Assembly (NCBI GenBank): GCA_948470475.1
Contig: OX419338.1
Location: 28,094,717 to 28,158,716 of the forward strand
DNA length: 64,000 nt
Source: Galaxea fascicularis
Taxonomy: Eukaryota > Cnidaria > Anthozoa > Scleractinia > Euphylliidae
Direction: 5' to 3'
Shown here: positions 55,731-64,000 of the stretch, piece after piece
How the letters are laid out: every line of letters starts with the position of its first letter
Position numbering within the stretch: the first letter of the stretch is position 1
Translations under genes and position numbers: made by a program
The notes under the pieces: generated by a model
Databases searched by the model: none
What the model was told of the DNA's origin: nothing
The model's input: only the letters and a program-made list of their open reading frames with translations

Positions 55731-56032
55731 AAGCCGTGGCTACACAGGTGATTTCTTGCTTGCGATGGTGATGCGATTTTTTCTAAATTTGTCGCGTCGC
55801 CAGCACGCGGTGAAAATCACACATGTAGCCAACCTCGTGCAAGAGCTGCGATGGCGACAGCTAAAAAATCGCAGAAAAAAATTCGCGACAAATTCAATGA
55901 GTTGAACTTTTGGCGACAACAACACAGACTTTGTCACCCGTGTAGCCACCACTGCGCACCGGCGACGCGACAATTTCCAGAAAAAATCGCATCACCATCG
56001 CAAGCAAAAAATCGCTCATGTAGCCGCGGCTT
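55731..56032. mobile_element. palindromic MITE, AAGCCGTGGCTACAC ends
   Basis: AAGCCGTGGCTACACAGGTG at 55731 is matched by the complement of the right end, AAGCCGCGGCTACATGAGCG, at 56032. The inverted arms continue through GCTTGCGATGGTGATGCGAT for more than 50 bp. The frames on both strands of its arms are mirror images and not genes. Confidence 0.82.
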
Positions 56033-56055
56033 TCCTGACTGAGTTACGTCGGGCC

Positions 56056-56132
56056 GGACGGGAAAATATTTGGCTCTCGGTCATGGCGCACGGTTTGTAC
56101 GCCATCACCTCGAGCCAAATATTTTCCCGTCC
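56056..56132. repeat. perfect 21-bp hairpin
   Basis: GGACGGGAAAATATTTGGCT plus one base (56056-56076) pairs exactly with 56112-56132 around a 35-base loop. Confidence 0.85.
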
Positions 56133-56213
56133 TGCCCTCCCACTTAGTCAATAAGCACATATTCCGGCATGTCCCGCCATTTTCCGTGTTGCAGGTTTTA
56201 TCGACGGCCCATG

Positions 56214-56690
56214 TATTCAGTTATGTTTAAATCCAAAACAGCTGAAAAACGCTTTCTTTTGCGACGTCCTCATTTTTTTGGTGGAGATTACCGTTTCAAT
56301 TATATCGTCGTAAAGTTGGAAATAGTCCACGTTGAAATAAACGAAAGCTTTCCTGAAACGAAAGTTTTCAATTGTTGCAGTGCCCGGGGCAATCTTATAA
56401 AACCACTCTTCCGTCGTTTCGGCGGTGTTAATAGCCATTAGAAGACTATCGTCTAATGGATTTTATGACAATACCTGTTACGCTTTGTTTGAATATAAAC
56501 TTACTTAGGAACTGAAAGCAGCCATTAATTGTATCAACAGTACCAGTCTACAATACTTTTAAACAGTCTACGTTGCATACTTCACGCGCAGTTCAAAAGC
56601 CATTAAAAGAATCTATTAATTAATAACGAAGAGAAATAAATTGCTTTTATGGTTTTTGCAACAGCAACTATTCCTTTTTCTATTGTTTGT
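56214..56690. repeat. dispersed repeat D, copy 2, with the same 72-codon frame
   Basis: Counterpart of 37735-38160. The frame 56223-56441 reads FKSKTAEKRFLLRRPHFFGG after ATG and ends FRRFGGVNSH, 219 bases as in copy 1 with no indel. The 3' flank is also shared (CTAATGGATTTTAT.ACAATA, GTACCAGTCTACA). Confidence 0.65.
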
Positions 56691-56788
56691 GTTTACAACT
56701 TACCAGTAAGGGTGAAAGCTGTGATAATTTGTCGACGAGAGGAAACTAAAGTGACATTAACACGAACGAAATGCAAAACGTTTTTTGT

Positions 56789-57115
56789 TATATAGATACT
56801 GATGAAATACCAGGATTTCTCCCTTTACTAAAAAATCATATCTTCACCGCGCGCAGTGAAGATAGTATTTTTATCTTTCACGTGTGAGGATATTGGTGTG
56901 GCCAATTAGAATAGAGCTGTTATGGAATTTTTCTCTTCTTTGTTCGTACAGAAAATATAAGTATTATTTTCTTTATTTCTCCTTTATAACTTTATATCCG
57001 AGTTTCATAACATTTCTGTGACAGGCATTTTGCAATAGATTACCAGTTTTTGCGGTCTCGAAAATGAATAAAAAAAAGTTGTCTTTTATGTGGAAATTTC
57101 ATCAGTATCTATATA
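56789..57115. mobile_element. MITE with perfect 20-bp TATATAGATACTGATGAAAT ends
   Basis: The 20-base end at 56789-56808 is exactly complementary to 57096-57115. The interior is AT-rich with CCGCGCGCAGTGAAGA at its centre and no coding capacity. Confidence 0.75.
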
Positions 57116-57123
57116 ATAAACAG

Positions 57124-57258
57124 AACATTACATGGCCGCTTGGGAATACGAATTTATCTTCACGTGCGAAAAGTATCTCTCACTTGTTCGCTGCGCTCAC
57201 CCGTGAGAGATACTTTCAGCATAAAATTCGTATCCCCGCGCGGCCATGTAATATCCTC
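57124..57258. repeat. imperfect palindrome ATTACATGGCCGC
   Basis: CATTACATGGCCGCTTGGGA at 57124 mirrors TCCCCGCGCGGCCATGTAAT ending at 57251, with arms extending to AAGTATCTCTCAC / GTGAGAGATACTTT. A loop containing TCGCTGCGCTCACC closes the hairpin. Confidence 0.75.
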
Positions 57259-57416
57259 TATATATATGTATATGGCAAGTAAAACAACATATATTTCTGA
57301 GCATAACTTTTATTTTTGACTTGATAATGACGTGATGTACGTAGCGTCCAAACGTCGTCTCAAACCTTCTTTATTGTTCTTTTTTTTCTTTTTTTTTAAG
57401 TTTTTAAGCTTTTAAC

Positions 57417-58680
57417 ACCCAGGTCAAACGCCGTACTTCACATGAGCCGGACTAAACTCAGTCATTCCGGTCGGGGTGGGGGTCAGTATTTTGTCATTTT
57501 TTCACCGTGGCATTACTGTATGAAGCATACATTAGGTTAGAGACAATACATGAAGTCTTACATGAGATGTCCACTATAAAAAATAAAAATATGGCCGCCC
57601 GATCGGTGAAATGTTACGAGTTTACGAGTTTACAAGACATTTTCTCGAAATTTCGCGCGGACCTCCCCTCAGGGGTTCAGCCTAAATTCAAACGAAGAAA
57701 AAAAAAACACATTTCATGATATGCCTTGTTGTGGAAGACTGTAATGGTTTTGTTGGCATACGATAGACGACAACATTTCCACTGGTACCCTTCGCATTCT
57801 CCGCTAACTTTGGTCGTAAAAAATATAATCCTTCCCTGAAAGTCTTCGAACGTGCTTCTCCGATACAAAAGAGGCGAGATTCAGCTTGATTTTTAGCGGA
57901 AAAACCACAGCGATCTGATAACTTGGTGTAAATCTAAGGTAAGATATTGAATATGTTTTCTGTCATTTCGATTCCAGTGGTACCCATTTAGAAATCGTTA
58001 CAGATCAGCCACAGCAAGAGTCAAAGATAACTAAATTCGTTGAAAGCCTATAATTCCGCTATGTTTTTACAGTCCAACGCGCCTTACCGTGGCCACCCAA
58101 CAAACATTTTTACAAGTTAGCCACTGATCAAGGTACGCGAATTTGAATGACAGACACCCCTCCGTAGAAAGTTTCAACACGCAACAACCAAATGGAGGCG
58201 TGTCTGTCAATCAAACTCGCGTGCCCTAATTGGCTAACTTATGAAAATACTTGATTGGGTGGCCACGGTAAGGCGCGTCGCACTGTAAGACCACCATGGG
58301 GCTCAAATGTGACTCAAGCCTGCGAAAGTCCCAAATGTTACCGCGCATTCTGCGCGACGGTACAGCGTTTAACTCAATTAAGTTCGACTGAACTCATTTA
58401 GATCGGCTGGGGCGTTCTTCACGGCCGGCCAGGGGGGAATACCGGGTGAAGATAGAGTTTGGCTCAAACGCCGATCTTCACATGAGCCGAACCAAATGCA
58501 TAATCATGTTAATGTATATCAATGTATAAGTCAGCCTCGATCTGTTTATTTTCATGATCTAGTTAAGTTCGGCTAAATTAAGTTCGACGTTTGACCCAGC
58601 AGGCGAACTTAACTAATTTGGGCCGACATAAACTGCAATTAAGTTCGGCTCATATGAAGTACGGCGTTTGATCTGGGCAT
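57417..58680. mobile_element. foldback element with CCCAGGTCAAACGCCGTACT ends
   Basis: The left end CCCAGGTCAAACGCCGTACT (57418) and the complement of the right end CCCAGATCAAACGCCGTACT (58677) match over at least 36 bp, continuing TCACATGAGCCG. Partial copies of the same end (TTGGCTCAAACGCCGATCTT, AAGTTCGGCTAAATTAAGTT) lie inside at 58452-58640. It contains a younger MITE at 58070-58285. A 70-codon plus-strand frame at 57507-57719 has no recognisable domain. Confidence 0.72.
58070..58285. mobile_element. Tc1/mariner-like MITE nested in the foldback element
   Basis: 216 bp. The ends CAGTCCAACGCGCCTTACCG and (complement) CAGTGCGACGCGCCTTACCG continue GTGGCCACCCAA, with two mismatches over about 30 bp. 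TA flanks both sides (58068-58069, 58286-58287). No coding capacity. Confidence 0.85.
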
Positions 58681-59579
58681 CAAGGTTTTTATAACATTCC
58701 TTATGAATTTGAAGAACCTTCTAGCATTTAATTTCGCAACAAAATGCTTCTCAAAACGATTCCTTCTATATTTGTTGAGACAATAAAAATGTAAATTAAA
58801 TACTTTTTTTAGACTTTGGATTCCAGGCTTTCAGAAAAATGGCAAATTCCCGAAAAGCAAAAATCGCATTTATTTATGAAGCTTACAAACGATGATCTAC
58901 AACTTCAAGTTTTAACTCGGCATGGAAAACCCAGTTGATCATTAGTCAGATAAAAAACTAATTTAGTATTCGAATACCTAGTTCTATTAGCTTTAATTTG
59001 ACGTAGTTTAGAGTGTCCGGGATAAAGGCGGGAGTTGTCCTGTCTTATCTTGTCCTTAGAGACACCCCTGAGCTGAAGGTAAACTGTAACCTTAATCCTT
59101 AATTTTACGAGGATTTATTGCGACTATGTGTTTATTACCAAAGGGCAAAATTTTCTTAACATCGTTGGACAAAGTCGGAAAACAGTCAGCCTAGCCGGCG
59201 GAGTCAGAAACACTCGTTGGTGGCCAGCAAGCAAAACAAAGAAACAATTTAATCACTTTTTTGCATCCAAAACGAGTACCACCTGAATGCACGCATCCAC
59301 TTGCAAATACGTATCGGCAAACACGGCAAACGGTTTGAGCAAAGAAAGAAATTTGTGGAATAACTTCTTCCACCAAGTTTGAAGGGGACCATACAAACCC
59401 CTTTCTGGACACGTTGGTCACTGGAGATTAGAATAGGTACCTCTCCCTACCAGTTTCTACAGATAGCCTACACACACTGACCACCTCCTGACGTACGATT
59501 CACCCCCACAATAGAGACCTTAAGATCGAGGTTTGGCCATCTTACCGCAAACGGCAAACCGCGGTTTGCGGTTAGCAGT
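58681..59579. other. non-coding stretch
   Basis: No supported gene. A minus-strand frame at 59191-59421 is Cys-rich (FAQTVCRVCRYVFASGCVHS) but has no splice or family support. Confidence 0.35.
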
Positions 59580-59639
59580 TTCACGTTAGCCGTCTGCCCA
59601 TATTTGGGACTTAAGATTCGCGGGTTGTAGCACTGATGA

Positions 59640-59853
59640 ATTACTAGAGATTAGGACAAAAACAATGAGCCTTGCCAATCTTTCTCGACACCCGCGGCCG
59701 TTTAGGTCAACTCTGTTGCTGTCGGAACTAAAGACTTCACTGAGAACAGGTGCTATTTCATCCCAGTCCTGATGTTGTTTGTGGCTTTCTGGAAGCAACT
59801 TCTTGAACCATGGCAAGGTCATTTCGTACGTTTGGCTATCTGAACGGAGCCAT
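59640..59853 (-). CDS. possible exon of a Myb/SANT-like DNA-binding protein
   Basis: Follows a strong acceptor (TTTTGTTTCCTAG) at 59854. It reads RWLRSDSQTYEMTLPWFKKL, then HKQHQDWDEIAPVLSEVFSS and VDLNGRGCRERLARLI. The pattern W..I...L......R.CRER...L recalls the Myb/SANT-like domains common in cnidarian transposon-related and host factors. The downstream limit is unclear; no good donor is seen before the stop at about 59586. It lies inside a segment that may itself be an element (TAGAGACC.TAAG words near 59512 and 60950). Confidence 0.4.
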
Positions 59854-59929
59854 CTAGGAAACAAAATAAACATTCATGCGTTCGCGTATCATCAGAAATT
59901 GGCTTTTGTTTTACATTTTTTATCGTAGT

Positions 59930-60590
59930 AAGTAAGAAAGTAAGTAAGTAAGTAAGACTTTATTTAACGAGGGTAACATATAACAATAATAAAACTGATT
60001 AACTAATGGCCCTCGAAAATTAAAATTTGGAAAAGAAAACACAAACCTATATACATCATAAAATATTGTTAAAAATTAACAAGTTACAGGAATAATTTGC
60101 TGAGAATTTGATTATCTAAAATCATTTTAAGAAGGGAACGCTTAAAACTTTTTACACTGGTACTCTGTTTAATATCCACACTTAATTTGTTCCATTCTTT
60201 CGTGGCTAGCACAGCAAACGCTCGTCCCCCTTCGGTACTTCTCTAAAATCGCGGGAACATTAAGTTTATATTACAGAAATGGGTTGATCTATAATGAGTG
60301 TCAGAGTTTCTGATAAGTAGATCATTTATATATTCCGGGTGTTAAACAAGTCGACAGAAGGTGCTTTTCTTTCGGCATCAAGGATAGTTCTAGCCGCACG
60401 TTTTTGAAGAGGGAGGACTTTCAAAGGATTTTCTTTACTGCAAGAAGTCCAAATCGTGCTACCGTAAAGCATTACAGGTTTAATGATCGTAGAGTAGTAT
60501 ATGTCATGTTGATTGCGTTTCAGATAAGGACTTATGTGACGAAGGAGTCCAATACGTTTCGCCAGCTTTTTGCATAACTGGCGATTAACC
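59930..60590 (-). mobile_element. C-terminal remnant of a non-LTR reverse transcriptase with (CTTA)n tail
   Basis: From about 60590 the minus strand reads KKLAKRIGLLRHISPYLKRN, YYSTIIKPVMLYGSTIWTSC, PLQKRAARTILDAERKAPS. After a stop and shifts near 60340 it reads HYRSTHFCNINLMFPRF, ATKEWNKLSVDIKQSTSVKS and FKRSLLKMIL. These are C-terminal RT signatures. AATAAAGT then (CTTA)n at 59960-59936 is the 3' tail. Severely 5'-truncated. Confidence 0.82.
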
Positions 60591-61689
60591 TCAAATTAAT
60601 CCGACTGGCAAAACAGTTTTAACAACAAAGCCCACCGCCATGTTTGTTTTTATTCATTCGTTCACTTCTATTTTAGCTGAGAAATCGTCTTCAAATTACG
60701 TTTCTATGAAAAAGAATTCGATGATTAATAAGCGAAAGAGTTCTGAAAAGTCGTATTTCCTCTCAAACGTGGGATTGTGATGTTTTAGGGTGCAAAAAAC
60801 CTTACGGTAAATCCGTACTTACCTCTAGAGCGTGGTCTTGACGTACAAACGTGAACCTCAAACCGCAAACCTGACGGCAAGGCACTGGCCACGTGACTTC
60901 TTGACGTTCGCGGTTCGCGGGAAAAGGCGAAAAACCTTACGGTCTCTAATCTCATTTGTAGAACGCGTTATTGTCAAGTGTCTCACGTTACGATCGACAG
61001 AAGAAACTCATAACTAAACCATCAATAATCTCTTATATATCTCTCACCTGTTGTTCTTTCTAAAAGATATCCGTTTTCATTTGTGAAATACATAACGTAG
61101 ACCAAGAAACGAAAAGAACCTAAATTATAGGGGTTACATCGCAGGGCGAGACTGCGCATTAAGTTCTTGTTATCTGTCATAACATCCGTCAGATTTCTAT
61201 TGTTCTCTTTTCAGTTAACCACTAAAACCAGCGCGGGTTTGGCACGGGTTGGACTCGTGTCGAGCCACGTGAGCAAAACAAACACACAAGTTCTATTTTC
61301 ATGGATATGTTTGCGCCAAACCGGCCTTGGGTAACGCCCTATTTAACACATTTTTCACTGGAGACTTTCGTAATACCCACGAGTACCGAACCTAGCATTT
61401 GTACACCTTTCCTGTGCACATTCGTCCTTCTTTGTGTTCATGCCCTGAGAGGTCTGAAGAGGACTTGCATTTTTGTTAACGCTTCCTCGCTTTTTGTTAC
61501 ATTTCATGAATATTCATGTCAGAGAGCGCATGATTAGTTAAAGTCTCCGGCCGTGTGCTTTTCGATGGTTTGACACGTTGAATTGAAACGTTGAGTTTTA
61601 CAGCATACTTTGTTTTTCTCCCGCTTACACGAATCCAACCACACTACAAACTTGCGACGAGGATAAGGAAATCGATTCGCAACGATGAC
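60591..61689. other. non-coding stretch, possibly including an LTR
   Basis: No supported gene. 61200-61680 precedes a gag-like start and may contain the LTR and leader of that element. ACTTGCGACGAGGAT at about 61649-61663 looks like a primer-binding-site region. Confidence 0.35.
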
Positions 61690-61790
61690 CTAGCAATTAG
61701 GACCGCAGTTCGGAATTCTGGAACCGTTTGATGGCGTTGACTTCACAGATTACAGCGAGCGCCTCAACTCTTATGTTTTTCGGAAACAAT
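61690..61790 (+). mobile_element. gag N-terminus of an LTR retrotransposon, truncated
   Basis: A short frame reads QLGPQFGILEPFDGVDFTDY then SERLNSY, the pattern (EPFDG.DF..Y.ERL..Y) found at the N-terminus of Ty3/gypsy gag proteins. The apparent ATG two codons upstream is followed by TAG, and the frame stops at about 61788. Too short for a functional gene. Confidence 0.55.
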
Positions 61791-62130
61791 AGAAGTAACA
61801 ATAGAAGCCCTTTGGGATTACTGTGCTTTGTTGTTTCATGTTTAGTGTTTTTTTACTAAGTCTACGTGGAGTTAGAAAACTTGAACAATTTCGCGGCCAA
61901 AATACGGAAATGCGAACAAATTTTAGGAAATTTGCACGGACTTCCAAGGGTTTAACAGTCTGATAATTCGAAAAAAAGGTCGAACTGTGTATTTTTATGA
62001 GATTAATAAACAAAAAATTTGGGCAAAGAGCGCTCACCTTCTTTCCCCGGTTTTTCTCGTTAATCTCGTTTTCTTTCTGAGGCCAAGTCCGGTCAATGCT
62101 AAGAAGAGTATTCCTTCAGTTCCTTCCTCT
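61791..62130. other. non-coding stretch
   Basis: No supported gene. GTAACAATAGAAG words repeat at 61789-61808. Confidence 0.35.
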
Positions 62131-63079
62131 TTAAGCATGGGTGTTCAGAGATAAATGAACAGTGCATACAGAGGCCGGAAATCTTAGCGTACATTGTACA
62201 GATCGGCGATATGCTCGATAACGCTGACGCCCAAACCACTCCTGTAGGTAGCTTTCAAACAGATCCTTGGATGGTCCTGTCCGAGGCATGTTTCGCTTTA
62301 CACCCACCATGTATTTTCAATGCCCTGTGTCAGTGGGCACCTGTGTCTGGGTCAACGAAGTTTAGGCTGTGGTTTACTGTCAGATGTTGAAAGCCCTCGT
62401 CGTTAAGGCAGTCGTAAGCTTTCCACATGTCGCTTATTACGCGCGTCAATAGCAATATTTGAGCGCGGATTATGGGCAAAAGCGTATCTGTATCCCTGCT
62501 CTCTACCGGAACAAGGTTGCAGGCCTTGGTTTCACGGCAAACGCCACCAAAGACCCACTGTCTTCGATAAAGCGACCTTTGTGATACTTCATCCTGCCAA
62601 ACTTGGACTCGTCTATCTCGACAGTTGTACCAGATCCGCCTATTGGCCACGTATGAAGCTTCACGATTCTGTCTGCACAAACCTCTCGGTAACAGTTATA
62701 CCAATTTATCACCGTTTCAGTAGATGTTGTTGTTTCATCGTCTAACACAGTCTCGTGCACTGCCTGAGTTACAGTAAATTTATGTGCCCAAGCGTAAGTT
62801 AGGGCTAATATTTTTTCAATGGAAAGCTTACTGCCAGAAAACCACGAGTTCTGGCGGATTGTCGTTTGTCCATTGCAGTTTCTCTTCGAGCATCGCCATA
62901 CAAATCCATCTCCCGATGCACTTCGTCTTTGCCATCTGAGTGTGTTTCCACACTCAGGTTTGGGGCATTTTATCGACGACGAGAGCAGATTGTGATCTTT
63001 ACACCACTGTATGCACTGTTCGTAATCTGCCAATAGACAGGAAAGTTTCCCGGCACAAATTTATATTTTCGAGAGACAT
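62131..63079 (-). mobile_element. Merlin-superfamily (ISXO2-like) transposase, frameshifted
   Basis: Starts with ATG at 63079 (SLENINLCRETFLSI). One frameshift near 63047 leads into ADYEQCIQWCKDHNLLSSS. A zinc-binding module follows with Cys-x4-Cys pairs (KCPKPECGNTLRW and WRCSKRNCNGQTTIR). The ISXO2-like catalytic domain has VEIDESKFGRMKYHKGR (first Asp), and after a frameshift near 62545 WVFGGVCRETKACNLVPV and VISDMWKAYDCL (second Asp). After a further frameshift near 62325 come TQGIENTWW (catalytic Glu) and KDLFESYLQEWFGRQRY, ending at a stop at 62131. All expected blocks are present, with a total close to the 300 or so residues usual for Merlin. The three shifts make it inactive. Terminal inverted repeats and the target duplication were looked for but not found by eye. 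Confidence 0.88.
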
Positions 63080-64000
63080 GGTAAATTATACGTCGATCAA
63101 CTAAAGATTATTAGTAGAGGAAAATAAGCTTTTATACTGTGACGTAAAACTTAGTGACGAGAATCATGCATTTTAAAACTTTTGCCTTTCCAATCATGTT
63201 AGGACTTGGTGCATTGGTCCGTACAGTGCTCTTACTAGGTGCGTGGGTCACGTGTCCCAATAATTGTCTTCCCTTTGTTATGTATATAAATTGTTAAGCC
63301 CGTATTGAAATATAATTTGGGAGGTGTGAACCAAACAACTAATCACGCTAGCATACTGATGAAAGACACAGACAGGTAACCCAGAGTTCTGCAGAGTGAC
63401 AGAGTTCGAAGCCAGCTGGAGATAAAAAACGAAGAAAAAAGAAAAGAGGAAGAACGATAAAGGTCTAGCAGCGAACATAAGGTGCGGAGGAGCTAGGAAG
63501 AAAGACGCCTGGAAAGGAGAAAATGGATGCAAGATGAAAAGGAGAAAAAAAATGAAAGGGAAGCAAATTAAGATCCTTTTTTTATTCGCGAAGTAAGTGG
63601 AAATTACAGATGCATATATTCAATACGCTTGGGAGAACGCATTGTCTAAAAAACAATAGCGTACATACATAATTAATTAACATTGCATGCATAAATAATG
63701 TAGGGACCTGTACGGAAATTACCCGTACTGTTACGCATAAACAAGCTGTGAGCACGTATTACCTTCAACGTAAATATGCATTGTTTCACAGGAAAATTTT
63801 CGCCAAACACAGATAAATATAGGGCTTTCTAACTGAGGATTTGAAGGTGGAAATTGTCCAAAATAGGATCAAACACAGGCAGCCCAATCGTGGTGTGTCT
63901 CATCAAAAGTTGATACAATTAAATAATTGACTGTTAAAAACCTAGAATTCCAACGAAACGAGTAGCGGGGGAAATATTGATATTCCAGCCGAATAAAACC
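63080..64000. other. non-coding stretch with dispersed repeat C, copy 2
   Basis: CCAAACACAGATAAATATAG at 63811 and GGTGGAAATTGTCCAAAATA at 63845 match 31551-31640. A purine-rich stretch lies at 63420-63570. No gene supported. Confidence 0.5.

Noticed and set aside
56169..56222. N-terminal extension of the 72-codon frame in repeat copy 2
   Set aside because: The first 18 codons lie outside the part shared with copy 1, so the shared ATG at 56223 is the better start.
63278..63532. An 84-codon frame with a hydrophobic, Phe-rich stretch
   Set aside because: It is encoded by the complement of a purine-rich tract, so the Phe/Leu run is a composition effect.

Overview
The window looks like chromosomal DNA of an invertebrate animal, most likely a cnidarian and probably an anthozoan such as a stony coral. 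It is AT-rich and intron-containing, and it is dominated by interspersed repeats. The few plausible host genes have short exons with GT/AG introns. CR1/L2-like non-LTR reverse transcriptases, Ty3/gypsy fragments, tRNA-derived SINEs and many small palindromic MITEs make up most of what can be recognised. The species assignment is inference. There is no bacterial-style operon structure, so most open frames here are chance or transposon debris.

Layout. 0.3-8.4 kb is a retrotransposon graveyard: Ty3/gypsy pol and gag fragments on the minus strand, one minus-strand and one plus-strand non-LTR element, and between them a 1.1-kb foldback element with tandem-repeat arms (5371-6483). 9-16 kb holds a pogo/Tigger-like MITE (9209-9679), another MITE (12161-12460) and two decayed plus-strand non-LTR fragments. 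16.7-46.7 kb is organised around a minus-strand gene for a predicted secreted protein. Its signal-peptide exon (37409-37346) and main exon (36448-35810) are followed by a phase-compatible last exon at 16932-16679, across an intron of about 19 kb filled with repeats. A diverged second copy of the 5' half lies at 44.1-46.7 kb and is decayed. Several repeats in this part exist both as interrupted and uninterrupted copies, which shows directly which element jumped into which.

40.4-43.2 kb holds a small zinc-finger ORF that may be related to RPA-interacting protein, plus two minus-strand ORFs resembling a virus-like or transposon-derived gene cluster of cnidarian genomes. 49.3-53.1 kb is the best host gene: three plus-strand exons with matching phases encoding a 396-residue protein with a probable C-terminal BEN domain. 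Its 5' flank is a 291-bp tandem duplication, its second intron carries a satellite of about 213 bp, and 103-bp direct repeats flank its last exon. 54-61 kb is again mostly MITEs and foldbacks, with a possible Myb/SANT-like exon and a minus-strand reverse transcriptase remnant. 62.1-63.1 kb is a frameshifted Merlin (ISXO2-like) transposase.

The genes do not form a pathway. The window is best read as two or three host loci (secreted Cys/His protein, BEN protein, possible RPAIN-like and Myb-like exons) embedded in layered transposon insertions.
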